From Candidatus Nitrosopumilus sp. (GTDB lineage: Archaea > Thermoproteota > Nitrososphaeria > Nitrososphaerales > Nitrosopumilaceae), in NCBI GenBank assembly GCA_013043295.1, contig JABDOO010000052.1:1-14541 (forward strand): a DNA stretch of 14,541 nt, written 5' to 3'. Within the stretch, counting starts at the first letter, position 1; each line of letters starts with the position of its first letter. The notes beneath the pieces were generated by a model that saw nothing but the letters and a program-made list of their open reading frames with translations, was not told where the DNA came from and did no database searches. A program made the translations under genes and the position numbers. Below, piece by piece: positions 6,615-12,773 of the stretch.

Positions 6615-7418
6615 ATGACTAATCGGGCTTTACAAAGAGCATATGAAATTCTAGAAGGAACAACAAATGATAAACTAACAAAGAGTTTCCAAATTTTTAT
6701 TATTTCTTTGATTACTGTAAATGTAATTGTAGTAATTATTGAAACAGAAGAATCTGTATTGGATCAATATGGATATTTATTTACGCCATTTGAAGTTTTT
6801 TCAATAATTATTTTTACTGGTGAATATATTGGAAGAATTTTAATTTACAAATTAAATCCCAAATACAACAATTCCAAATTTGGTTTGCTTAGATTACTAG
6901 TTTCACCTATGATGCTAGTTGATTTAGCTGCAATACTCCCATTCTTCTTGCCCTTTGTGATTACTGATACTAGATTCATTAGAATAATCCGTCTATTGAG
7001 ACTCTTTAGATTATTCAAGCTTTCTAGATATTCTGAACCTATGCAAACTTTGGGTGCTGTTTTCAAAGCCAAAGCCGGAGACTTGGCTGTTGCATTTTTT
7101 ATACTCTTTATTGTATTGATTTTTGCTTCAAGTTTGATGTATCACGCTGAGCACGAGGCACAGCCAGAGGTATTTTCTAGTATTCCTGCATCAATGTGGT
7201 GGGGTATTGTCACTTTAACTACTATAGGGTATGGCGATGTATATCCAGTTACAATTGCCGGAAAACTAATTGCTGCAGGTGTTGCAGTAATTGGGATCGC
7301 AGTATATGCAATTCCAACAGGAATTATGGCATCTGCATTTAGTGAAGAATTACGTAAGAAAAAAGAACAGACAAACAACACTTGCCCCCACTGTGGAAAG
7401 GATATATCTCATGGATAA
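6615..7418 (+). CDS. Voltage-gated potassium channel, six-helix KvAP-like
   Basis: The 267-residue protein has the complete Kv layout. S1 is about res 24-43, S2 about 57-78 and S3 about 95-114. The S4 voltage sensor is R120, R123, R126, R129, R132, K135, R138 at every third position. S5 is about 156-176. The pore loop has the K+ filter TTIGYGD (202-208), and S6 (about 213-240) carries the hinge YAIPTGI. Tetramers in the cell membrane conduct K+ in response to voltage. The cytoplasmic tail is only about 25 residues and ends in CPHCGKDISHG, half a zinc ribbon, with no RCK or cyclic-nucleotide domain. The gene starts 59 bp after the CorA-family gene and stops 20 bp before the ThDP-enzyme gene, so shared transcription is likely. 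Confidence 0.93.
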   Translation: MTNRALQRAYEILEGTTNDKLTKSFQIFIISLITVNVIVVIIETEESVLDQYGYLFTPFEVFSIIIFTGEYIGRILIYKLNPKYNNSKFGLLRLLVSPMMLVDLAAILPFFLPFVITDTRFIRIIRLLRLFRLFKLSRYSEPMQTLGAVFKAKAGDLAVAFFILFIVLIFASSLMYHAEHEAQPEVFSSIPASMWWGIVTLTTIGYGDVYPVTIAGKLIAAGVAVIGIAVYAIPTGIMASAFSEELRKKKEQTNNTCPHCGKDISHG

Positions 7419-7438
7419 AAAACTGATAAAGAATTAAA

Positions 7439-9127
7439 ATGAAAGCTTCGGATCTATTTGTAAAATGTTTAGAAAATGAAGGTGTTGAATATATTTTTGG
7501 AATTCCTGGTGAAGAAAATGCAGACTTTATGATGTCTTTAGCTGAATCAAAAATAAAATTTATTTTAACTAGGCATGAGCAAGGCGCTGCTTTCATGGCA
7601 GATGTGTATGGAAGATTGACAGGTAAAGTTGGAGTATGTCTTGCAACTTTGGGACCTGGTGCAACTAATCTTGTTACAGGTGTTGCAAATGCAAATATGG
7701 ACAGATCTAGATTACTTGCAATAACTGGGCAAACTGATACTCATTTTTTACATAAAGAATCTCATCAAAACATGGATGCAATTACAATGTTTAAGCCCAT
7801 TACAAAATGGAATTGGTCTATTCGTAATCCTCAAAATATCCCAGAAATTGTTAGACGTGCATTCAAAATTGCCCTGCAAGAAAAACCAGGAGCTGTACAT
7901 ATTGAATTACCTCAAGATATTGCAAAGCGTGAGGCTGATATACCTCCAATTGAACCACAACCTCTCTTTAGATCAGGAGCAAATGAGGAATTAATCAAAC
8001 ATGCAGTAAAATTAATTCTTCATGCAAAAAATCCCATAATTTTTCTTGGAAATGGCTGTGTTAGAGAAAATGCTAGTCCATACATACGAAAATTTGTAGA
8101 GAAAACAGGTATCATCGCAATGAATACGTTTATGGGAAAAGGAGTTGTTTCAGATGATTCCCCACTGCATTTGCATACTATTGGAATAAAGGATGCAGAT
8201 CATGCATTACTTGCTATAAAATCAGCTGATGTAGTAATTGCAGTAGGTGTAGATCTTGTTGAATATAGTCCAAAAAATTGGAACCTGGATTTGAATAAAA
8301 AAATCATACACATTGATTTTACTCCGTCTGAAGTTTACACGTATTACAGACCAATTGTTGAGATTGTTTCTGATATAGGATATGCCGTAGATGCAATTTT
8401 GGAAGAATTAGAGCTGCAAACAAAACAGCACCCTGAATTAGATATATTTCCAAGAAAAGAAATTCCTGAAATCTTTCAGAGAATTTTACGTGAAGTTGAT
8501 GAGCGACGAGATTCATTTAATGATGATATGTCATTTCCAATCAAACCTGAGAAATTAATTATTGATGTTCGAAATGCAATGGGTGAGTATGACATTGTCT
8601 TATCTGATGTAGGAGCTCATAAACTATGGATTTCTAAAATTTACAAAACTTATCAACCTAATACTTGCATAATTCCAAATGGATTTTGTTCAATGGGATT
8701 TGCATTTCCTGGTGCTATTGCTGCAAAGTTAGTTTATCCAGATAGAAATGTAGTGGCAATGTGTGGTGATGCAGGATTTTTGATGAATGTTCAGGAATTA
8801 GAAACTGCAGTTAGGCTAAAACTTTCAGTCATCACAATAGTTTGGTGTGATCGAGATTTAGGGATGATTTCAATGAAACAAAAAAATGAGTTTGGTAAAA
8901 GTGTATTTACAAAATTTACAAATCCTGATTTTATTACTTTGGCTGAAAGCTTTGGAGCGGTAGGATTTGTGGCAAAATCTACTGAAGAATTCTCCGTTAT
9001 TTTGGAAGATGCTAAAAAAATAAAAGACAAACCTGTAATCATTGCAATAGATGTTGATTACTCTAGAAACAATGTTCTCTTAAATGATAGTAACTATGAA
9101 AAAACAAGCCTAGTTCAGAATAATTAG
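7439..9127 (+). CDS. Thiamine-diphosphate enzyme of the acetolactate synthase (AlsS/IlvB) family
   Basis: The 562-residue protein has the three-domain ThDP-enzyme layout. The N-terminal Pyr domain holds GIPGEEN (21-27), the cofactor-activating Glu in TRHEQGA (E47) and LGPGATN (71-77). KESHQNMDAITMFKPITKW (106-124) resembles catabolic AlsS (HQSMD...PITKY) more than biosynthetic IlvB. The C-terminal PP domain has GDAGFLMN (443-450), where the usual GDG is GDA. D444 and D471 sit 27 residues apart, as the Mg2+ ligands do in AlsS. The likely reaction is condensation of two pyruvates to acetolactate, but 2-oxoacid decarboxylase or oxidase activities share this fold. No small regulatory (IlvN) subunit is adjacent. 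GATATATC at 7401-7408, inside the preceding gene, could be an internal promoter. Confidence 0.82.
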   Translation: MKASDLFVKCLENEGVEYIFGIPGEENADFMMSLAESKIKFILTRHEQGAAFMADVYGRLTGKVGVCLATLGPGATNLVTGVANANMDRSRLLAITGQTDTHFLHKESHQNMDAITMFKPITKWNWSIRNPQNIPEIVRRAFKIALQEKPGAVHIELPQDIAKREADIPPIEPQPLFRSGANEELIKHAVKLILHAKNPIIFLGNGCVRENASPYIRKFVEKTGIIAMNTFMGKGVVSDDSPLHLHTIGIKDADHALLAIKSADVVIAVGVDLVEYSPKNWNLDLNKKIIHIDFTPSEVYTYYRPIVEIVSDIGYAVDAILEELELQTKQHPELDIFPRKEIPEIFQRILREVDERRDSFNDDMSFPIKPEKLIIDVRNAMGEYDIVLSDVGAHKLWISKIYKTYQPNTCIIPNGFCSMGFAFPGAIAAKLVYPDRNVVAMCGDAGFLMNVQELETAVRLKLSVITIVWCDRDLGMISMKQKNEFGKSVFTKFTNPDFITLAESFGAVGFVAKSTEEFSVILEDAKKIKDKPVIIAIDVDYSRNNVLLNDSNYEKTSLVQNN

Positions 9128-9160
9128 TTCATCCTAACAATGATGATGTTAAAATAATCC

Positions 9161-9166
9161 TTTTTT
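9161..9166 (+). terminator. T6 tract after the ThDP-enzyme gene
   Basis: Six T's lie 34 nt after the stop codon at 9127 and before the SHOCT gene at 9191. This fits archaeal oligo-T termination. A candidate TATA for the next gene (TTAAAATAAT, 9149-9158) lies just upstream. Confidence 0.35.
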
Positions 9167-9190
9167 GATTCAATAACGTACACTACCTCC

Positions 9191-9655
9191 ATGGTCAAAA
9201 AAACAGAAAAATCACAAAGTTTTGAAAAAAATCTCAAAAAGAAACAAGAAAATCTTGTTGATGATGCTACGCATACTATTTCTCAATCAATTGAGCAAGG
9301 TAAGGACTTTGGAAAAGAATCCATTGCAAAGATAAATGAAATTACTGATAACGCTTCAGATTTCATAAAGTCTCAAGACTATCTGAAAACATTAAAAATC
9401 AATTCTTTGAAAATTGGAGAAAAGAGTAAAGAACAAAAAAATAGGTTTAACAAGAAATCCCCTAAATATTTTAAGAAAATCATCAATAGTTTCTTCTACT
9501 TTTTTGAATTAATCGTGGGTAGAATCAAGATAGGCACACAATATGGCACATCTAGTCTTGAAATTTTAGAAAAATTAGCCAAACTCAAAGAATTAGGAAT
9601 TATTACCGATAAAGAATTTACTGAGAAAAAGAAAAAGATCTTAGATAGAATTTGA
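9191..9655 (+). CDS. SHOCT-domain protein
   Basis: The 154-residue, very Lys-rich protein has two parts. Residues 1-95 are polar and probably helical (a Ser/Lys/Asp-rich stretch with a heptad-like pattern). Residues 96-112 (FKKIINS then FFYFFELIVG) are hydrophobic and may be an amphipathic or membrane-associated segment. Residues 123-154 are a textbook SHOCT module (ILEKLAKLKELGIITDKEF, then a KKKKIL end). This short C-terminal helical hairpin occurs in many unrelated proteins and probably mediates oligomerisation. No catalytic domain is present. The gene lies 43 bp before the antiporter gene in the same direction, so it may be co-expressed and act at the membrane with it, but that link rests on position alone. 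Confidence 0.75.
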   Translation: MVKKTEKSQSFEKNLKKKQENLVDDATHTISQSIEQGKDFGKESIAKINEITDNASDFIKSQDYLKTLKINSLKIGEKSKEQKNRFNKKSPKYFKKIINSFFYFFELIVGRIKIGTQYGTSSLEILEKLAKLKELGIITDKEFTEKKKKILDRI

Positions 9656-9698
9656 AAATATTTCATTGGTTTTTTCAATTATTTGTTATAGGTAAGTT

Positions 9699-11483
9699 AT
9701 GACTGTAGAAGTTACTGATTTTCTTGCATTGCTGGCATTATTGCTAGGTGGAGGTATGATTGGTGCAGGAATTATGAAAAAAATAAAATTCCCTACTATC
9801 ATTGGGTTTATTCTAATCGGAATGATTGCTGGACCTTATGGTCTTGGGATAGTCGATGATGTAGACTTGATTAATCTTTTGGCAGAACTTGGAATTATAA
9901 TTTTATTATTTGTACTTGGATTAGAATTTAGTTTACAGAAATTACGCAAAGCTGGAATTAAAGCAATTGTTGTAGGAATGTCTGAACTTTCAATAATGTT
10001 TTTCTTGGCATATGTTGGTGCATTCTCTTTTGGATGGTCACACTTGGAAGCATTGTACCTTGCAGGAATTTTGTCAATCAGTAGTACTGCAATATCTCTG
10101 AGAATTATGAGGGATCTAAAATTAGTCAAAACTAAAGAATTCGACACTGTTATCACGATATTAATTGTTGAAGATCTTGCAGCTGTTTTACTTTTAGTTA
10201 TTCTAGGTAATGCATCTGCTGGCGCAGAGCTAGATTTTAGTGGAATTGGAATTTTAGTTTTACAGAGCTTAACCTTCTTTGTAATTGCACTAGGTTTAGG
10301 AATTAAGATTATTCCGAAACTATTAGAAAAGATTCATGACTTGGATATTCCTGAGGCTCCATTCATTACAGCTTTAGCATTAGGTTTTGGTTTAGCAGTA
10401 CTTGCACACTTTTTAGGGCAGAGCTCTGCAATTGGTGCGTTTATCATGGGGATGATCATTGCATCCTCAAAACATTCTGAACACATAACTAAAAAGATTC
10501 TACCACTACGGGATTTCTTTGGTGTGATATTTTTTGTGTCCATTGGAATGCTTGTAAATATTATGGCTATTCCGCAAGTTGCCTTGATTTCAATACCTAT
10601 CATTATTTTAGCCGTTCTTGGAAAATTTGTAGGGAATTTCTTTGGTGCAACCATTGGAGGCCACGATGTTCATGGTGCATCAACAGTAGGGACGGCAATG
10701 GTGCCTAGAGGTGAATTTTCATTCATTATGGCAAAGCAGGCTGTAGACAGCGGTTCAGTTAGAGATACTCTGTATCCAGTTACAATGCTTGTAACTTTAG
10801 CAACAATGCTTTGCATCCCTTTACTACTCAAAGTTTTGCCAACTCTTGCAGATAGAGAAAGTCTTATTCCTATGAAAATCCTAAATCCTATTTTCATTGT
10901 TGGTAGATTTTTCAATAAATTAATGAGTTCAGCTGATGATGATAGTCAATTAAATAAAATGGTAAAAAATCACGGTCCCAAATTCTTTGTAAACCTGATG
11001 ATAGTAGTTGCAATTTTAGCAATTATTGATTACTTTAATGATGATATTGTAAATTTAATTAATCAACTTGGAATACCATTGGCCATCGAACCGGAAATAT
11101 TGTTAACCATAATCAGTATTTTATTAATTATTTATCCTGTAATTTCACTTTTAGGAAAAGTTGAAAAACTTGTTACTAACATTTCTGATATTTTATCCAC
11201 AAAACTAATCCCTACTGACACTCAACGAATTGAAGAAAAGCCTCTTCATAGATTGATGCGAAATATTTTCTTTATAGGACTTATTTTGATATTAATCGCA
11301 GTAATTCAACCATACATTGCAGACATTGAAGTATTGCCATTTTTGTCATTTATTATTTCAGGAATAGGTTTAGCTATTGCAATAGTACTGATTGCTGATT
11401 CTGTCTTTGTATTCCAAAAATTATCTCATGGTCATATTATGGATAGTTTGATGAAAGATGATGAACAATCTGAACCTGAATGA
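9699..11483 (+). CDS. CPA2-family Na+(K+)/H+ antiporter with extra C-terminal membrane helices
   Basis: Residues 1-385 of 594 form a cation/proton antiporter core: LGGGMIGAGIMKKIKFPTIIGF, GMIAGPYGLG (41-50), the unwound-helix motif SISSTAISLRIMRDL (126-140), an acidic pair E158-D159 in IVEDLAAV at the ion site, SAIGAFIMG (243-251) and VPRGEFSFI (335-343). It should exchange Na+ or K+ for H+ across the membrane, as KefB/NapA relatives do. KefB-type proteins usually end with a soluble NAD-binding RCK/TrkA-N domain. Here residues about 428-447, 466-486, 520-541 and 545-573 are instead hydrophobic, giving about four more membrane helices and an acidic tail. AGGTAA 3 nt before the ATG is the ribosome-binding site. 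The ion cannot be settled from sequence. Confidence 0.88.
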   Translation: MTVEVTDFLALLALLLGGGMIGAGIMKKIKFPTIIGFILIGMIAGPYGLGIVDDVDLINLLAELGIIILLFVLGLEFSLQKLRKAGIKAIVVGMSELSIMFFLAYVGAFSFGWSHLEALYLAGILSISSTAISLRIMRDLKLVKTKEFDTVITILIVEDLAAVLLLVILGNASAGAELDFSGIGILVLQSLTFFVIALGLGIKIIPKLLEKIHDLDIPEAPFITALALGFGLAVLAHFLGQSSAIGAFIMGMIIASSKHSEHITKKILPLRDFFGVIFFVSIGMLVNIMAIPQVALISIPIIILAVLGKFVGNFFGATIGGHDVHGASTVGTAMVPRGEFSFIMAKQAVDSGSVRDTLYPVTMLVTLATMLCIPLLLKVLPTLADRESLIPMKILNPIFIVGRFFNKLMSSADDDSQLNKMVKNHGPKFFVNLMIVVAILAIIDYFNDDIVNLINQLGIPLAIEPEILLTIISILLIIYPVISLLGKVEKLVTNISDILSTKLIPTDTQRIEEKPLHRLMRNIFFIGLILILIAVIQPYIADIEVLPFLSFIISGIGLAIAIVLIADSVFVFQKLSHGHIMDSLMKDDEQSEPE

Positions 11484-11539
11484 GTTATCAGTAAAATTTT
11501 GGACGTTCTTCATCTGTTTCTGGAAATAACTTCTTTCTC

Positions 11540-11547
11540 TTTTTTTT
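11540..11547 (+). terminator. T8 terminator of the antiporter gene
   Basis: Eight consecutive T's occur 57 nt after the antiporter stop. The tract overlaps the last bases of the convergent RAM-domain gene, so the two transcripts meet tail to tail here. Confidence 0.55.
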
Positions 11548-11794
11548 AGTCGTCAATACTTCCGCCCTGACCATAAAGCACATGCATAGTGCGTGTATCT
11601 GTGACACTTGGATGATTTCGTAATCTCTGAATTATGCTGTCGATTTTACTGGGATCTTCATTTTTAATTTTCATAAAAATATCATACTTGCCCCAAATTC
11701 CGTTTATTTCAATTACTTCCGGCAGTTCCTTAAATTCAGATATTATGGCAACCTCGTCCCCGCTTTTACAGGATGCAAGAACGTAGGCTTGCAT
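11546..11794 (-). CDS. Stand-alone Lrp/AsnC effector (RAM) domain protein
   Basis: At 82 residues this is only the C-terminal ligand-binding domain of Lrp/AsnC regulators, with no HTH. The beta-alpha-beta-beta-alpha-beta order is readable: MQAYVLASC strand, EVAIISEFKEL helix, VIEINGIWG, then YDIFMKIK, the DPSKIDSIIQRLRN helix and a final strand TRTMHVLYG. The conserved turn G32-I-W-G35-x-x-D38 is present. Such proteins bind amino acids or other small effectors and can form mixed oligomers with full Lrp proteins or modulate enzymes. Its start codon lies 3 nt after the stop of the zinc-finger gene upstream, with no separate promoter, so the two are surely co-transcribed and probably translationally coupled. 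Confidence 0.85.
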   Translation of the reverse strand: MQAYVLASCKSGDEVAIISEFKELPEVIEINGIWGKYDIFMKIKNEDPSKIDSIIQRLRNHPSVTDTRTMHVLYGQGGSIDD

Positions 11795-11797
11795 AGG

Positions 11798-12073
11798 TTA
11801 TGTTTCCCTCATGACTATTTGGCTTTCAAGCTTATCGAGTGCCCAATCTAACAATTCATGCTTTTGATGTGCCCATCTATAGTGAGATGCTGCATGCTTT
11901 TTACTAGCAGAAATTTCCGGATATGAGCAAAATTCACATGATTCAGAAGTATCCACAAGATGCTCTATGATTTCTTCTCTATGGCTGGCAAGATGAATCA
12001 GCCATGATGTTTGGGTTGCAGTAATCTGTTTTTTACTATCACAGTAGGGACATTTGCTTTGGATATATGTCAT
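11798..12073 (-). CDS. Small protein with two C2H2-like zinc fingers
   Basis: The 91-residue protein carries two candidate zinc sites: C8-x2-C11 with H27 and H31, and C46-x2-C49 with H60 and H64 (H69 and H72 are further options). The spacing Cx2C-x15-Hx3H in the first resembles a stretched classical finger; the second is shorter, Cx2C-x10-Hx3H. The remainder is helical and ends in a Leu/Trp/Glu-rich segment (ELLDWALDKLESQIV). A nucleic-acid or protein-binding role is likely, but the target is not readable. It is the first gene of a two-gene unit with the RAM-domain protein. Promoter elements are ambiguous: TTTATTAT near 12105-12112 or ATAAAATT near 12099. Confidence 0.78.
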   Translation of the reverse strand: MTYIQSKCPYCDSKKQITATQTSWLIHLASHREEIIEHLVDTSESCEFCSYPEISASKKHAASHYRWAHQKHELLDWALDKLESQIVMRET

Positions 12074-12080
12074 TTTTATC

Positions 12081-12095
12081 TCAATTTTAAATTGA
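12081..12095. repeat. Short perfect palindrome before the zinc-finger gene
   Basis: TCAATTT-T-AAATTGA has 7-bp arms around one base. It starts 8 nt upstream of the zinc-finger start codon, around the expected transcription start. It could be an operator, or simply AT-rich chance. Confidence 0.3.
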
Positions 12096-12124
12096 ATTTT
12101 ATGAATAATAAATAAAATGCAAGT

Positions 12125-12147
12125 TGACTTGGTTCAGGATGAAATCA
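12125..12147 (-). promoter_or_regulatory. Candidate operator, copy 2 of a spaced 10+9 bp motif
   Basis: Plus strand TGACTTGGTT, spacer CAGG, ATGAAATCA: identical to the copy at 2520-2542 outside the spacer and in the same orientation. It lies 52 nt upstream of the zinc-finger start, just above its candidate TATA elements. The wider gap 12074-12212 holds nothing else that I recognise. Confidence 0.4.
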
Positions 12148-12212
12148 TCTTTTCTGGAATTTATTGTATTGAGTAACTTTCCATTTAATCAAATGTCTTT
12201 ATGAGTGGTAAT

Positions 12213-12386
12213 TTATGATGTCAAGGTTACTTTATTCATATCGACCAATCTGCAAATGGAGTGAATCTGCTCTTCTGATTCAAAATTGCATTTCATACAG
12301 CTATACTTTAATGCCTTCTTACATATGGTGCATTTTTTACTTGTCTCTAACATACATCCGCATTTTCTGCAACTATCTATTCTCAT
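12213..12386 (-). CDS. 57-residue double zinc-knuckle (zinc ribbon-like) protein
   Basis: This small ORF has eight Cys and one His in 57 residues: C6-x2-C9, C11, C19-x2-C22, C30-x2-C33, H42 and C45. The natural reading is two metal sites, C6/C9/C19/C22 as a compact zinc ribbon and C30/C33/H42/C45 as a CCHC knuckle. Between them lie Lys-rich stretches (SKKC, CKKALKYSCMKC) that could contact nucleic acid. AAAGGAGAT (12395-12403) is the best Shine-Dalgarno in the window, 10 nt before the ATG. The long leader contains a nested inverted repeat. The opposite strand has an open frame of 79 codons without a ribosome-binding site or family resemblance. The biological role is unknown; an RNA- or transcription-associated role is a guess from the fold. 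Confidence 0.78.
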   Translation of the reverse strand: MRIDSCRKCGCMLETSKKCTICKKALKYSCMKCNFESEEQIHSICRLVDMNKVTLTS

Positions 12387-12394
12387 TTGTGATT

Positions 12395-12403
12395 ATCTCC
12401 TTT
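12395..12403 (-). promoter_or_regulatory. Shine-Dalgarno of the 57-aa zinc-knuckle gene
   Basis: Minus-strand AAAGGAGAT, AGGAG core at 12397-12401, 10 nt before the ATG at 12386. It supports the reality and start of a gene short enough to be missed by length filters. Confidence 0.7.
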
Positions 12404-12410
12404 AATTACA

Positions 12411-12473
12411 GCGAGAACATTGTGAAAAAAATTCACAATATTTTTCTGGTCTAGGGAAACAATATGTTCTCGC
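12411..12473 (-). repeat. 63-bp nested inverted repeat in the leader of the zinc-knuckle gene
   Basis: The outer arms GCGAGAACAT (12411-12420) and ATGTTCTCGC (12464-12473) are perfect 10-bp complements. Inside is a second perfect hairpin, ATTGTGAA (12419-12426) and TTCACAAT (12432-12439), with a 5-A loop on the plus strand. It shares two bases with the outer arm. On the minus strand the 3' arm ends 7 nt before the Shine-Dalgarno. Arm 1 can alternatively extend pairing (TGT with ACA, two-base bulge), which would compete with the inner hairpin. This could be a leader RNA switch, a protein operator or a processing signal. It is not followed by a simple T-tract on either strand outside the outer arms. 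Confidence 0.6.
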
Positions 12474-12498
12474 ATACAATCATTATGTAGTTTTATGA

Positions 12499-12504
12499 GA
12501 TATA
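12499..12504 (-). promoter_or_regulatory. TATA-like box for the zinc-knuckle gene
   Basis: Minus-strand TATATC, centred at about 12501. Adding the archaeal spacing of about 26 nt predicts transcription start near 12475, two bases before the outer arm of the inverted repeat. A competing box (CATAAAAC, 12490-12497) would start about 8 nt later. Confidence 0.4.
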
Positions 12505-12581
12505 CTCTAGTCAGCTAATCAGCTTACTTGTAACCTCTTGATTTTACCAGATTCTATCTACTACTAACACTAACCATAATC

Positions 12582-12731
12582 ATGAAATCACAACAAATCT
12601 CAACCTGGGATAAAATGGTTCATGCCCCTTTCAAAAAGGTCGTAAAATTCGATCTTCTCTGCATGGGAATTGGTGTAGTGATGGGAGTTGGCATTGGAGC
12701 ATACTCTGTTGCTAGCGGAATCTTTGGCTAG
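12582..12731 (+). CDS. 49-residue single-pass membrane protein
   Basis: This small ORF encodes 49 residues. A polar N-terminus with Lys at 11, 18, 19 and 22 (STWDKMVHAPFKKVVKFD) precedes one hydrophobic helix, about residues 25-47. That helix has a run of Gly at 29, 31, 35, 37 and 39 that forms overlapping GxxxG packing motifs. The positive-inside rule places the N-terminus in the cytoplasm. No family is recognised. It may be a small subunit of a membrane complex. No Shine-Dalgarno is visible; GATTTTACC about 40 nt upstream may be the TATA box. It stops 42 nt before the proposed nitroreductase start and is divergent from the zinc-knuckle gene. GC-richer codons (GGC, GTC, GCC) in the coding part support a real gene. 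Confidence 0.65.
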   Translation: MKSQQISTWDKMVHAPFKKVVKFDLLCMGIGVVMGVGIGAYSVASGIFG

Positions 12732-12745
12732 CAACATAATTTCTT

Positions 12746-12753
12746 TTTTATAT
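12746..12753 (+). promoter_or_regulatory. TATA box that decides the nitroreductase start
   Basis: TTTTATAT is centred 24-25 nt before the ATG at 12774 but only about 12 nt before the ATG at 12762. Since archaeal transcription starts about 26 nt past the box centre, only the second ATG would lie in the mRNA. Confidence 0.55.
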
Positions 12754-12773
12754 CGCTTGACATGAAAAACACT

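Noticed and set aside
5031..10915. Minus-strand frames of 60-151 codons within the transporter, channel and ThDP-enzyme genes
   Set aside because: They are shadows of well-supported plus-strand genes and show no family motifs or start signals.
12215..12454. Plus-strand open frame of 79 codons
   Set aside because: It lies antisense to the 57-aa Cys-rich gene, has no ribosome-binding site or TATA at proper distance, and its composition is that of a reverse complement. The minus-strand gene has far better signals.
12404..12480. Inverted repeat as ends of a miniature transposable element
   Set aside because: No convincing target-site duplication (only TACA-like similarity), and no second copy in the window. 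Position in a gene leader fits a regulatory element better.
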